Part shown: one piece after another, positions 36,501-49,083 of the stretch
How the letters are laid out: the number at the start of each line of letters is the position of its first letter
Position numbering within the stretch: position 1 is the first letter of the stretch
Assembly (NCBI GenBank): GCA_017562135.1
Contig: QEYB01000282.1
Span: 496,001 to 560,000, forward strand
Length of the DNA: 64,000 nt
Origin: Dipylidium caninum
Taxonomy: Eukaryota > Platyhelminthes > Cestoda > Cyclophyllidea > Dipylidiidae
Reading direction: 5' to 3'
The notes under the pieces: generated by a model
Databases searched by the model: none
Told to the model about the DNA's origin: nothing
Seen by the model: the letters and a program-made list of their open reading frames with translations, nothing else
Program-made: the position numbers and the translations under genes

Positions 36501-37612
36501 CTTAGACCACATGGTTGAAGGTTGGTTTCCTCCTCCTACATCAACTTAGCGTGACTGCATCCTTCGTCAAATTTTATTCATCCTCTCTCCTAGGTACCAC
36601 GCTTCAAGTGAGTTTGCCACATTGCCAACTAGACCCTAGTGCTCTCCTGAGAAATGCTGGCACAGAACTCCTGTCATGGCAGTGCGTGTGCATGCTCTGC
36701 GGAGGCACTGGTATAACGCCATTTCTCCCCTTAATTCGGTGCCTTCTGAGTATGACTGACGCTTGTCTTCATCTCCTCTGGTTCAACCGACTGGAGCAGG
36801 ATTTGATTCTGCGTTCCGAGCTCGATGAACTTGCTGCGTCCGCCAGAGATCGGTAAGGCGCCCTTTGGGTAGTGCAAGGGTACAAAATGACACTTTTTTA
36901 CCAAGACGAAGGACCGCCCGTAGTGGCGGTAATCCAACCACTTAACACTTAAAAGGGACAGCGCGGTTAAACATACTTTTCTAAGATAATGGATTGAAAT
37001 GGAGGTCTACCCGATGTGGCGTTTGGAACCAATTCTGAATATAGACATCGGTAATAACTCGCCCAAAAAAACAAACAGATTTGTTTTATTGGTTTTAAGA
37101 AGATGGATCATTCCAAGTCCTGGGGCGATGCGAACCTGTTCTCGTCGCTGTGTCGCATTATATAATAGAAGCACGCCTCTACTCGAAAATGTCTTGGTGA
37201 ATATCGATGTCAGTGGTTCCCAGGACCGTATCTCGACTAATTTCTCATTTAATAAATATCTTCGGTAGTCATGTCGACGTCTACTCGGCGTTTACAGGTT
37301 CCATGTACACTACTGGCTTGATGATGAATGCGAATCGAGTTCGCTACATCTACCGAATGTTACGATTGGTAGAATCGGAGATAAGACATCGCGTGAGTAC
37401 TTAAAGACCCAGGTGAAAACACTTATCAGCGACCTATTGTGCCTCGTTTGTGGATCACCTGGATTCAATTTTGCCGCCACCACGTGAGTGAAACCTAATT
37501 GGACATCCAGTCTGAAATATCCAACCTCATTCTGTACCATATTTGAACCCGCATGTTTTTCAGATTAACCCAGGCCTGGGGCGTCCCAAGCAATAATGTC
37601 CACACTTTGTAA
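33597..37612 (+). CDS. CYB5R4: Cytochrome b5 reductase 4 / NCB5OR (complete, 12 exons)
   Basis: Soluble flavohaem NAD(P)H oxidoreductase of the ER surface: cytochrome b5, CS and FAD/NAD reductase modules in one chain. Exons: 33597-33673, 33893-34035, 34138-34238, 34323-34410, 34611-34683, 35541-35739, 35768-35993, 36248-36520, 36594-36852, 37269-37368, 37413-37483, 37564-37612, giving 552 residues (human 521). The first exon has SVPSSSFSSAPRQ, like the family N-terminus. The b5 domain has VYDVTPFAEFHPGG and a second haem His in AHAYVS. The CS domain starts RWNWTTFPEQALITLEI. The reductase shows LRPYTPT (FAD), CGGTGITPFLPLI (NAD) and CGSPGFN near the end. The exon 6/7 junction needs a 28-nt intron to stay in frame. 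Order and phases are otherwise consistent throughout. Confidence 0.92.
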
Positions 37613-38783
37613 GAGAAATAGACATTGAGTCAACGCCGCTTCTTATTCCACTTTTTCGACCCTCTGAACAACAGCAGAAAATACGTCTGCTCCCGGATTA
37701 ATGCTCGAATGTCGATTGATTGCATTTGTTAACTCAAGTAAAACGTGCCTTTTTTGTTCTTTTCCTTCTAACCATCAGCAGGACAAAATTCCGCCAGTCG
37801 TAATAGTAGTCAATCCGCGTACTTGCGATGAAACTATCTGGTGCTGCCCCACGTCCGCCGATAAACACTATACCAGTGTTGTGAAGTATAAATAGTTAAG
37901 CTGGGGCCTGCAAGAGACGCAGGGGACAGAGCCGGCATTGAACGCCCTAACGACTCGGTATGACGTACTTAGTCGACTGTTGACAACAACAATTTTCTCA
38001 ATTCCTAAATGATCACACGATGTCGACAGAATGAAGCGTTAGAAAAGACCAAAAAAAGATCCAACTCTCACGTGGTAGTACACTCCACCGGGAAGGGAAT
38101 GCGAGTAAGCGTTTTGAAGGTTCCTCTTGTTCAGGCTATCACAGCAGTATTACGGTTTTTGGACACACTGCTCAACAACTCGGACGATAGGTTAGGCCAC
38201 CCTTCCATACCTAATAGTAAGGGATTCAGCCCTCTAACATATTATGAGCGGTGACCGTTGGGCGCTTGTGCCTCTCAACTTCTTTGTGAATAAGGAGAAA
38301 AAAAAGTCCTTTCCGAGGAAGCTGTACATAGCCTTCTCGGCCTAAAAGTCCGAAATCATTCTTACGAAATAATTTCGGAGAACATATCATCCGATAATAG
38401 ACGTCTAATGATGGGATGGTATCAGCAATGCAACTTGAGGCAAAACCTCTGACAAAAAGGAATAGCCATAAACCATCCCTAAATTTTGACTGTTATCACA
38501 TGAGAAGAGAAACAGCTACATGTAACAGAGGTAAGGAGTTCGAAATGGACCGAGTGTAAGTGGCAGGTCCTCGTCAACCTCTTGAATGGCATGGGACAAC
38601 CCGATAAGGCTTAAAATAGTTACCACTGAATTAAAAAAAAGTTGATTGTCTCAGACATAACTTGACAATCAATCTATAACAAACGAAGAGGTCGACTGAA
38701 AATTGCTACGGTGGGGCTGAAATGCAAGAACATCTAGGGCCTAGAGTACATACGCAAATGTACAAAAATAAGGTCATATGGAT
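37613..38783. other. Intergenic between CYB5R4 and COA7 (convergent)
   Basis: Includes the 3' ends of both genes. The open frames at 37701-38254 have no family match. Confidence 0.45.
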
Positions 38784-39998
38784 TCACTTTTTACTCGATT
38801 CATCGTCTGGCGACTTGGCAGAATCCTGAGTTCTGAGGATTTCGAAGCTCTTTGCCTTGGCCTCATCACGCTCCACCCCATCTCCGAGGCGATAGACTCG
38901 CTCCGCGTTGCGACAACCCAGATCGAAACGCCCTAACTCGCAGGAGCGTACCCAAGCTGCTGCAGCAAGGCGACGAAGTTCCATTTCACGGTTTGACGGC
39001 GGTCGGTGCATCGATACACCCGTTCGTTCAACATCAGCTACACGTTGCGACTCTGCCAGACGATAGTAAAGGCCTCCGAGGTAGAAACAGCTAATTGGCC
39101 GGTTTAACTCACAACCCCGAGTGAAGAAACTAAGGGCGTCTTCATTGACAGCTTGCTTCGCATCGACTGCGCCTTCTACTAATAACTCTCCGGCGGCCTA
39201 GAGACCAAGCATTATAAATTCCAGAATTAACAACAGCAAAAAATGTGCACTACCAGTAGCGTTTACGATGATTTATTCATATCATCCTTGTTACAACTAA
39301 GCAGTCCGTAAAATCATTCGTCCTACCATAGACAGTATGGTTAATATTTCTAGACTGATTTTCGATTCAATCACTAGTCAAGCATTTAAAAACAAGTCTA
39401 AACAACCATAAGACTAGGCAATTGGCCTGTGTTAAATCGAGCCTTCCGTAAAGGTTTCGGCGGATTATAATCTCCGAACAATTATTTAAGCAATCAAGTG
39501 TAGTGCCAAGTTTGGGGAATTTATACGATTAACGTGTCAGAATGTAACTAGCCCGTAGAAAGGAATACCTAACAGCATCCGACCTGGCAGCATCCAGGAT
39601 CATCGCAGACACGGCAGCCGAACTTAAGTGCTTCAAAGCCCTGCGTGGTATCGCGTTTTATTCCGGCGGAACCGATTACTTTAAAGAAGGCATAGCTTCG
39701 ACAGCTTTCTGCAAAGCGACGATGAAAGCAATTTTGACGGAAAATATCTTCGGATTTCGCAAAATCACGTTTGTAACTGGCGTACCAACGAGCCAATGAG
39801 TGGCATTCTAAAAAAGCTGGGATGTAAAATATGGTTAAAGAGCGGAAATAAAACTTGTGCAGATCTAAACATACGAATTGGATTGCCTTCACGCAGACAT
39901 CCGTACTTAAATTTGGGGCCTAGATTTTCGAGGTACTCTTCAGTTTCTTCCACCGTTCTGAACTCGAGTATACCAGAATCATCAGGACCGAAGCTCAT
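38784..39998 (-). CDS. COA7: Cytochrome c oxidase assembly factor 7, Sel1-repeat protein (complete, 3 exons)
   Basis: COA7 is a cysteine-rich Sel1-like repeat protein of the mitochondrial intermembrane space needed for complex IV assembly. Exons 39998-39875, 39807-39584 and 39197-38784 join in phase to 253 residues (human 231). It starts MSFGPDDSGILEF with the family-like EETEEYLENLGPKFKYGC, then repeats with paired cysteines: QCHSLARWYASYKRDFAKSE, FRQNC, AESCRSYAFF, FGCRVC. The last exon contains FFTRGCELNRPISCFYLGGL and the signature end CRNAERVYRLGDGVERDEAK, nearly the same as the human C-terminus. Introns are 67 and 386 nt. A few extra cysteines (DDPGCCQ) at the exon 2 end are unusual. 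Confidence 0.93.
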
Positions 39999-41232
39999 TT
40001 GTTTCTAGTTAAGCAAAGATCAAAAACTCTGCTACACAATTGACATTTAGTTAAATTAACAGCATAATTTAAATCCATATTGTAAAATAAGTGCCTTTAA
40101 TGGGAGGGCCGAGGACAGGATGTGAGAATTCACTCACAAAAGTCGAAACGACAACCCCAATCAGAAAACCAAAATATCTATGTTAGAAAGGTGGAATATC
40201 AAAAGTCAGAAAACACTTTTAAGGTGTGATAGTGAACCTTGCAGCTGGTGCATTCTGGTTTTATCAGTAACAAGGACTTACCTAACCACCTCCACTTACC
40301 GTTCAGACCGCAACGACCCGTAGGCTAAGTAGGCATGTAGGTCTAGTGTCGGAATACTGGCAGGTCAATATTTTTCGCAGAATGGTAATAATGATGGATG
40401 TATATTCTATTTGACAACATAACTAACAGGCATAAGATCTGAATTTTGAGTGTGAAACAGGTGAATACAACTCCTAAATTATATTCAGTAGGATTTGCAA
40501 AGTGAGTCATGCACGGCTAATACCGAGATTTTTCGTAACATAAAAATAAGTGGGTGCTCCACTAATCTGCTCGGTTAACAAAACACAGTACAACTTCTTG
40601 TCATCGGAGAAAGTGGACTGAATTGTCACCGCCTAACGGATGTCACTTATTTTCCACACCAGAGGATGTTTGAATAAACAATATAAATCCACGGGATAAT
40701 TAAATGTGCCAACTGAGGCTTTAGTGTGTCTTGTTCCATAGTATACTCTTGCGTTGAGGCCAGAGTGTTCTATTTTATCCAATCACACGCACACTTCATC
40801 GCAATCTGAGCTTGCTGTAAGTCTACCGCCTTACGCAATTTAACGCTCGTGACGCTTCACAGTAGCTAAGGTTCGTCATCTTGTGTCCTTTTATACATTA
40901 TATAAGTCCTCATAAATATTATATGTCGCTTCAATTTTGCTAAAAGTCATTTATTTGCAATTTTTCTTAATACGATCGTCATTTATTCGCAAATATGACA
41001 GCCTTGCACCTTATTCAGAAACTCGATATTTTCATTCCGGTAAATCATTATTACTCTGTTGTGTAACCCTTCCCCTGCACCACTTTGCCGCAAATAGGCT
41101 ACCAGACTTTGAATAGGAACGAAACTCCTTAACACCCTCTAAAACATCAAACTATGAAACCGGGCCATTGAATTACTTCACTTTAACTTACCTTACACAC
41201 TTTATTTATCTTTTTGTAGTAACTCCTACCTG
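39999..41232. other. Divergent promoter region of COA7 (-) and TRAPPC2 (+)
   Basis: About 1.2 kb without a gene; AT-rich. No obvious TATA box at a useful distance from either start. Confidence 0.5.
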
Positions 41233-41788
41233 ATGCGCGGTCCTTACTACTTCGTGATGGTTGGGCATGATGACAACCCTATATTTGAATTACCTCACGG
41301 TGTGCCATCAAAAATACAAGATCAGCAGGTTGCACAAAATTTTTGCATTTACCGTAAAATAGACCGACTTTAGGTACTTAAATCAATTTGTTGCACACGC
41401 GGCTCTCGACATGGTTGATGAAACAATGTGGTCATCATCCTCTACTTATCTGAAAATCGTGGACAAATTTAACGACTGGCTTATATCTGCTTTCGTTACT
41501 CCATCGGATATCCTTTTACCACCAATTCATATGCTAAATTACTTTAGTAAGCTTACCGGCCTTAACGCTTCGAACGCCTGAGATTCGTTTTCATGCATGA
41601 GGAAAATAACGAAGATAGAATACGTCAGTTCTTCCAAGAAGTTTATGAAACGTACACCCGGGTATGCATACATTGCGATTTGACACCTTTAGCTGTCGCT
41701 CAACCCCTTCTTTGAGCAAAATACGAGGATAACATCAGAAGCCTTCCAAAGGAAAGTCAAACAATTGGCAAGAAAACATTTTGGGTAG
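41233..41788 (+). CDS. TRAPPC2: Trafficking protein particle complex subunit 2, sedlin (complete, 4 exons)
   Basis: Small longin-fold subunit of the TRAPP tethering complexes in ER-Golgi transport. Exons 41233-41328, 41363-41507, 41576-41661 and 41693-41788 give 140 residues, exactly the human length. The start [20 protein letters not shown] aligns with the family N-terminus; then come [57 protein letters not shown] and the end [20 protein letters not shown]. All individual exons are below usual ORF-length cut-offs. Introns are 34, 68 and 31 nt. The 68-nt one has AT-AC ends and minor-spliceosome signals (separate entry). The gene is convergent with DNAJC9; the stop codons are 58 nt apart. Confidence 0.93.
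41508..41575 (+). other. U12-type AT-AC intron in TRAPPC2
   Basis: The intron begins ATATCCTTTT, the exact minor-class AT-AC 5' splice site consensus, and ends CGAAC. A branch-site-like GGCCTTAAC sits at 41558-41566, its adenosines 10-11 nt from the 3' end, the spacing required for U12 introns. No GT-AG alternative keeps the frame: the only nearby GT would remove the conserved VT, and the AG at 41544-41545 leads into a stop. Excision gives VTPSG-LRF, matching the family VTAGHMRF. Confidence 0.85.
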
Positions 41789-41846
41789 ACTATGTTATTT
41801 GATGTCTTTAACAAAAATAAATAATCTAGAATTGGCGTCATTGTGA

Positions 41847-42697
41847 TTATTTCTTCCCCCTTTTGCTTTTCCCGGTCTTCTTTTGTGAAAGGCAATATTT
41901 TGAGGTTAGCCTGTCGATTAGATTATCAGCATTTTTCATGCGTTGCTCCTCGTTGGCTTGAATAGCGAGGATCAATGAATCCATAGAACTCCCATTTTTT
42001 TCGGTGACTTTTCGTTTTTTCTCTTGGTGCTCGAACTCAGCAGCCTCTCTCTTAGCTTTCCTCAAACGATTAGCTCGTTTTTTCATAGATTCTTTGAGAA
42101 AAGCATCATAAGGTTTGATTGTATTGTCGGTTATCATTTCCTGAATAACTTGCCGATAATGGTCCTCGTTAAAGACATCGGCGAAAGGAACGCTTTCCAT
42201 AATTTTGTCCATGTCACCCTTGTAACGTTCATAGTACTTGGCAATGTCATTTTTTTCTTCTGTGCTGCCTATGTACTTTTTCTTATGTTCTTCTATGTCT
42301 TTTTCGGTAAAACGTGGGAAGATGAGGTTGAAATAATCAACCCAGTCTTGGAATGATTTCTCTGAAAACGATTCCCCAATTATACCTGAATTTTAAGTCA
42401 CAAAAGATATACACCGAACCTGTCTCGTCGTACGTAGCTCTGTAATCTTTGTCGGAAAGAATGGAGAAAGCCTTGACCACAACTTGGAATTGCTCGGTTG
42501 CTAGCCCTTTGTCTTTTTCATGGTGACGATCTGGATGGTATTTAAGTGAACATTTGTAAAATGCTCTTTTGACTAAAAAGATCAATAAGAAGAATTCCAA
42601 TACTTTCGGCTTGTGTGCTGTCTTTGTCACAACCCAATAGGGTATAGAGATTGTCAGTATGGAACAGTCGTTGAACTTCATCCAAGAGATTGGCCAT
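41847..42697 (-). CDS. DNAJC9: DnaJ homologue subfamily C member 9 (complete, 3 exons)
   Basis: Nuclear HSP70 co-chaperone and histone H3-H4 chaperone. Exons 42697-42604, 42572-42420 and 42385-41847 give 261 residues (human 260). Introns are 31 and 34 nt. The J domain has LYTLLGCDKDSTQAE, then KRAFYKCSLKYHPDRHHEKD with the catalytic HPD triad, and FSILSDKDYRATYDETG. The DNAJC9-specific part follows: WVDYFNLIFPRFTEKDIEEH, YKGDMDKIMESVPFADV and YDAFLKESMKKRANRLRKAK, ending in a Lys-rich tail KSKRGKK that could serve as a nuclear signal. The start is the first Met before the J domain and gives the family length. Confidence 0.94.
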
Positions 42698-44262
42698 TTG
42701 TATTTGTACAAGTTTGTGATAGGCCCTCTCTCGCAAGGCGGGTATGAAAATGATTGGCTAGCTAAAAACAGCATCAGTAACAATTTGGAGATTCATGTTA
42801 ATGGACTTGATTGAATCTTGTTAATCTATTATATAAAACATAGTTTACTTAGCCCTCGAATTTATGAATTACTAGCTTAACTTAATTAGTGTTCCTGGAG
42901 CGTATGCAAAATCAGTCGGACTCAATCTTGGACACTTTATTTGGGTTACGTCGTCTGTGTTAATGAATGGAACCAGTTACAGTTTATTAGTCAGTAACAG
43001 AACGGAAGAGTACGTCAAGCCAGGGTGTTTTCGTCGATTATCGTTGAAAGTCACTTTGACAAATTCACGACCCTCATATTGAGTAAATTCTGACCGAATC
43101 ACAATATTCGAGTGAACCTTACAATGCTTGCTCAAAATATATGACGCTTAAAGTCAACCAAATTGTAGGCCAATTTGCTGAGTGTAAATATAAACATGGA
43201 GGAAGACAAGAGCGAATTGTATTTGAGGATATCACCCCATATCATTTTAGTACCATAAAACCAAATACATCACATCAGAGAAAGGGTTCAGATTGAGGAC
43301 GGAGGAAAAAACTGCAATTTCCACGAAGAGAGAATATGAAGCCCCTTAGGGTAACATCTTTTCCCCCCTGCAGTCCTCTTCACTTTTCTACCTTTGATGT
43401 GATCATCAATTTATGGTTTAATGCAGTTTCCTCAGGACAGAACTGTCTTCTTCTCTTACGTAATGGTTTTTCAATCTTGATCACTGCCACGCGGAAAAGA
43501 TCGTTTCATCAACCTTACAAACCTTTTCGCTTGGTGTCCCAACGTTCTTCGCTCGGCATAAGTAACGAATAGGTTACGATTGTCCTGTCGAGATACTACG
43601 CCACCAGAAAACGCTCAGTAGGGACTTTTGCGTAGAATCTAGACCTTCAGATCTGGTCAACGCAATACATTTATTTTCAGAAATAACGAGGCAGATAGTA
43701 GATTCGCGAATACTTAATTCGCGTTACATCCAGTGAACTGTTTTATCTCTTATCACCTTAGTGACGGCCACTCCATGAGCTTCAAACAAACCATAACCAA
43801 ATAGCGCAGTAATGCGGCTTAAAACAGTCATTACTTCGACTACTACCTAAAGATTCAAGTGTCGGCAGGATGGCAATATTATTGTGGCTTTGTAGCCTCT
43901 GAACTACTTCTCGAAGTACAAAGTGACAAAGTCGGAGGAGCTACAAATGTAAACATGTTTCAACCGTGGAAAACATAAGCCGACTTCAAAATTTTTCTAT
44001 CGTTTTTCCACCAATACGTTTGTGATTTGTAAGGAATCTTCACCAAAGAAAAGTGTGTGCTTTCAGTGAGTCATTATTTTACCATGTATATTTCTCTTCA
44101 ATTAAGGGAGCACATGGCCGTAACACACTAAAAAAATAACGCTTAATTTCGAAAGTTGGTTATTATTTAATTTAATCGAGATCACAAACCTTCCCTATTG
44201 GCTGCACTACCCTATAAGAACATGGAAAATGGCTTTGTAATCATTAGCGCACCCCAGCACTA
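42698..44262. other. Divergent promoter region of DNAJC9 (-) and the SGLT gene (+)
   Basis: No exon recognised; the open frame at 43336-43572 has no family resemblance. Confidence 0.5.
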
Positions 44263-47200
44263 ATGCGTGTAGGACATCTAGACGAAGCGGATTTCGGCGT
44301 TCTCCTCGGCTACTTCATTATCCTCTTCGTAGTCGGAATTTGGGTAGGGCCTTAGATATTTGCAGGCGTCTTTGATCTTTAGTCCTCATGCCGTAATCGA
44401 GGGAGTGTCAGCGGCTATTTCCTCGCTGGTCGTTCAATGCATTGGATACCGGTAGGGCTTCATTAAGGCCGCCTTACTTAACTGACATTCAAGGTTGGAG
44501 CTTCCCTATTTGCCAGTAACATCGGTTCCGGACATTTCATTGGTCTAGCCGGTTCGGGTGCATCTAGCGGTATTGCAATCGCTGTCTTTGAATTCAATGT
44601 AGGCGGTCTTTCAAGAGTGTAACAGCCTCCTCTTCAGGCGTGTTTTGTACTCGCTATTCTAGGTTGGTTATTCGTCCCTGTCTACATTGTATCGGGCGTA
44701 AGTCCAACTTTTCTTCCTTAAGTCTTCACTCAAACAGATCGTCACGGTGCCCGAGTATCTGCGTAAACGTCTCGGTGGCCAGAGAATTCGAATCTATTTG
44801 GCTGTTATTGCCCTCTTTCTCTATATCTTCACGAAAATTTCGGTAGAAATTTTCCTGATCCACACCTCAATTACCGGAGCATTTAGGCCGATCTCTATGC
44901 TGGTGGAATATTTATTCAACAAGCGATGCAAATTTCCATCTACCCTGCCGTCATTATTCTTCTCATCATCTCCGCTCTCTTTACCATCATGGGTAACCTC
45001 TTTCTCATGAGACAAAGTGGAATCCTTTAGGGGGTCTCACGGCTGTCATTTGGACGGACTTCGCTCAAACCGTCATCATGCTCATCGGGGCCTTCTATCT
45101 TACCATTCGAAGTAAGCTTTCCCCCACATAACCTCCACCCTCCCAGAAGCTGACAAATTCCTCCATGGTGACTTGATTACTCTCCTTCAGCCCTGCATAT
45201 AACAGGCGGATTTGATTCAATGCTCCAACATTACTTCAACGGCATTCCAAGCACAACACAGGTTTACCAGAGCATATCCTTCAGTCTTGTTGACAGTTCA
45301 CTAGCCTCCCTAAATCCCGACCACTATGGCACCCAGAGTGATCGTGAAGCCATCCTCAACATGTCCGATTTGGCAGGCAAGAAGGTGGCATTCTACGCTG
45401 AGTGTCAGATACCCTCTGCAGACGCCATGAACTTCTTCAAAGCCGTCTCTAGTACAGATCTTCCCTGGACCGGAGCTGTTTTCGGATTAACCGTCAATGC
45501 CACTTGGTACTGGTGCACCGATCAGGTTTGACAAATCGCCTTACTTCACAGATTTATTCATTGCCAAGGTTATTGTTCAGAGGACCCTCGCGGCCAAGAA
45601 CCTCTCACATGCCAAGGGTGGTGTTATACTCGCTTCCCTTCTTAAACTACTTCCACTCTGGCTCATGGTTGTGCCCGGAATGACAGCTCGAGTACTCTTT
45701 GCTGGTAGGGGTAGACTGAAAGTGCCACTTTATTTGAATTTTTCTCTTAGACACAGTCACCTGTGGCTCCGCTCCGGTATGTACACAGGTCTGTGGCAAA
45801 TCTGTGGGCTGTTCGGACATTGCCTATCCATCTCTCGTCCTTAATATCCTGCCCTCCGGAGCCAGGGGTCTTATGCTGGCTGTCATGATGGCATCCTTGG
45901 TCTCCAGTCTCACCAGCATATTCAATTCCTCTTCTACAATCTTCACTGTGGACATCTGGAAGTTGATCCGGCCTCAGTGTAACGATGCTGAACTCATGAT
46001 TGTGGGGAGGTGGGTTCAAGCCTCATCCCTTTCCTACCCCTCTTCCCCTTTTTCTTCCTCCTCTTTCCCAATAACGCACGGTCTGTTATTTACCTATTTG
46101 GTCTCTTCTCCACCTTAGGGTCTGTGTCATCGTCCTAGTTGCTATTGGAATCGCCTGGATACCGGTTGTCCAATTGAGTGACGAATTGTTCGACTATGTT
46201 CAGTCAGTCACCGGCTACCTCGCACCCCCCATCTGTGCGGTGTACATTTTAGCAGTCTTCTGGAAGCGCACCAATGAAACAGTAGGTGAAATGCGGACTT
46301 TAACGTCTCCGAAAGAATTAACCTCGAGAGTTCAGAGGTAGGGAGGATTTTCCTCCCATTCCTCAACCCTAAAACTTAATGGTGTCTTCAGACATAGTCT
46401 TGTTTCTGGAGGTCAGACGATTTGCTGATCCATTGGAGGGACCATACACCCTCCGCTAACTCTCACTAATTACTAGGACATCTGAGTGGAGTATAGACTT
46501 CCTCTCTTGCACTTTATTTCCAAAAGACATCCATTTGATTGCTATTACCTCAGTGATCCTTAAAAAGTTGCCTATCCCAAAAAAATTAGAAGTCTGATCC
46601 CCCTTGAAGTTCTCAATATCGGTCCTCTCACCAATATCCTCATCGATAGGGGTGTTTTGCGGCTCTCATCGTTGGCCTGGTGATCGGATTGTCTCGTTTC
46701 GGATGGGAACTCGCCTACGGAAAGGTGCCTTGTGGCGAAATCCCCGATGATCCCCCTCACCAACTCCTCCAACTTCATTACCTCCACTTTTCCATCATAC
46801 TCTTCATCATCCCCGTCCTTGTTGCCGTTGGTGTTAGTCTGCTAACAGCTCCACTACCGAATTCGTACGTAAGTGCTGGACGCGTATAAAAATTAGGTAG
46901 ATGTGCACAGGCAAACTAGCATTTTTTGGGTGTGTAAGAAAGAGACTCTTAATATATTCGCACTGCAAATCGCCGTGTAAATAATAAAATAACAGACCCT
47001 TTCTCTATAATGTAGTCTCGTCGTCTGATCTTTTCCGAAATCCACACCGCATTCGATCCGGCTTTAGACGCGCCTAAACTCACGATCGTCTCAGATGAGG
47101 AGAAGGAGAGGTGGCTCCAAGGTAGGGACGTGAAAGGCAAAGTGCACTTTCCTCCAACGAAGGATCCTTTACTTAAAAGTTTAAGTGTTCACCGAATAGG

Positions 47201-47487
47201 ATAATTCTTGTGCATCTTTTCTCTCTTCCCATCTTCGTTCCCCAGAGGGGGCAGTCGAGAGTTCCAGACCCTCCGTGACGCGGAAAATCTTCAATTGGTT
47301 CTGCGGAATTGAGACTATGCAAAACCTGAGGGAGCCAGTTTTCACTCAAGCAGAGGCCGAAGCATACTTGCTGGAGGTAGAGCATCAGAGCAGCATTGAG
47401 GAGAGTAGAAGGGGCAAATTCCTCACCACCATTGGAATCATCTTCTCTCTATCTCTAACCCTATTTTTGTGCGGATTCTTCGCCTGA
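44263..47487 (+). CDS. SGLT: SLC5-family sodium/glucose symporter (complete, 14 exons)
   Basis: Plasma-membrane Na+-coupled sugar importer of the LeuT fold. Exons: 44263-44343, 44383-44451, 44494-44598, 44638-44697, 44738-44842, 44887-44992, 45031-45111, 45191-45525, 45569-45704, 45751-46009, 46119-46281, 46650-46868, 47016-47121, 47246-47487; all phases agree, giving 688 residues (human SGLT1 664). Family landmarks: [76 protein letters not shown] and the C-terminal [11 protein letters not shown] plus a last helix ending CGFFA. Positions equivalent to the sugar-site residues of SGLT1 (Asn and His of ASNIGSGH, Glu of FEFN, Tyr-Trp of YWCTDQ, Lys of LLKLLP, Gln of YVQSVT) are all present, so glucose or galactose transport is likely. 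Confidence 0.94.
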
Positions 47488-49083
47488 CCCCCCTTTTCTC
47501 GTTTTTCACTGTCACTTTCGCTTGATCTAATCTCTACCCTGTGCTAGACAATTTTTCAACCGCATTCTCATTCACGTGGCCTCTTATTTCACCATTGCTG
47601 AATGTCTAAAATGGTAGGTTCTAAGTTTATATTCGCCTCTTTTGATGTGAAATATAACCGTATACCAGTAAACATATAGTGGACTTTTCAACTACCATTA
47701 CCATGTGGAATCCTAACAAAGGCTCCGTCTTCCATCGAGAAAGATAGTGCAGTTACGCCTTAAGTGGGATTGCTTTCAGATTGATTTGAAAGTTGAAGAA
47801 AAAAATAGTAGTAGGTGCGTGGGCCTCAATTCGCCAGCTCTTAGACTTGACACAGTCTCCCTCCTCCGAGATAGTATGACCATCGGTCAATTGAATTTAC
47901 ACATTTTTCGGTGCAGGGCATGGATGAAGAGAGCATGGGCAACCGTTGACACTACCTCCTCTGAGCGAGTGAGCGGGCTGCAGCCTTCATCAGAGGGATG
48001 ATGGATGCCGTATTCTGGGGGCTTAACTGGTGGATTTGTTGCGCCCTCAAACGAATAATGCGACTAGAAGTTGTACATAAGCAAGATATGTACAGCGATT
48101 GTAAAGGACGCATGTTAGTCGTTTCATCTTCGGTAGTGAAACGGCACCCCGGGGAGGAAAGTGGAAACAGACATTAAACCATTCAAATCCGCCACATTTG
48201 TGTTTTACTAAACGCACAAAAAGAGGACACGCCCTAGTAGGTGGGGTTGATAAAGAAATTGAGTAGTTGAATTACAGGGTTTTGGATGGCATTGTTGAGG
48301 ATCTCACCTCGCCACCATTGAAACCCCGACACTATAGAACTAGCAAGCAACTAACTACAATTTTGTCGCTAATCGTCGCTTTCATTGCATCAACACATTT
48401 AATTGACTCAGGAGGTAGTATTAATTAGTGTCTGAATTAATTTTAAAGCTTAAAAGCCTTTTTTGTGTAAGAAGAAAAATGGTGTCCACAATGGTATGCA
48501 AATTTACGACGGCGTTGTTTAATCCCGGCGAACCAAACCATGTTAGTACCAATAACAATCTTGTTCGTTTTCCGCTTACCTGATTAAATGGTATATTTTG
48601 GTATATTGAATTATGATATACAAAAGAGGCGACTTTCGTCATTGGTTTTTACTTCCTTCATAAGAAGATGAACGAGAGATTTTAGGCCTTTCCGTTCCCA
48701 TTTTTGTGCCATATATATACATATGAAAACATTCTGCAATTAAAGAGTGTACGAAAATTTTCCATTATGTGTGGGTTTTATGATGAAAACAAACAAAATT
48801 CCACCGCTTTATATAGCACAATACAGTCTTACTGATAAATAGATGGTCTATTTCCTTGCAAATCGTCTTGCAGTTCAAACTCTTCGGATTTTAGTCGAAT
48901 AAGATACTCTGTATACTTTTTTTATATTCTAATCTAGCTTCCGGGCAATGAACGTTCCAGTGTCCGTTAAATTTATCTAGTTTTCACTGTGAATAATTTC
49001 GGGACGACTTCGCCCACAAAAATAACTTCCATTTTACTACGATGCGTATTTTCCTATCGGATATATTCGGCAAATAACTTGAC
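47488..49083. other. Intergenic region between SGLT and RASA1
   Basis: No exon recognised. The RASA1 promoter and any 5' non-coding exon are expected here. Confidence 0.45.

Noticed and set aside
41374..41380. Acceptor at TTTAG/GTACTTA for TRAPPC2 exon 2
   Set aside because: It is out of phase with exon 1; the earlier AAATAG acceptor at 41361-41362 keeps the frame and gives [10 protein letters not shown].
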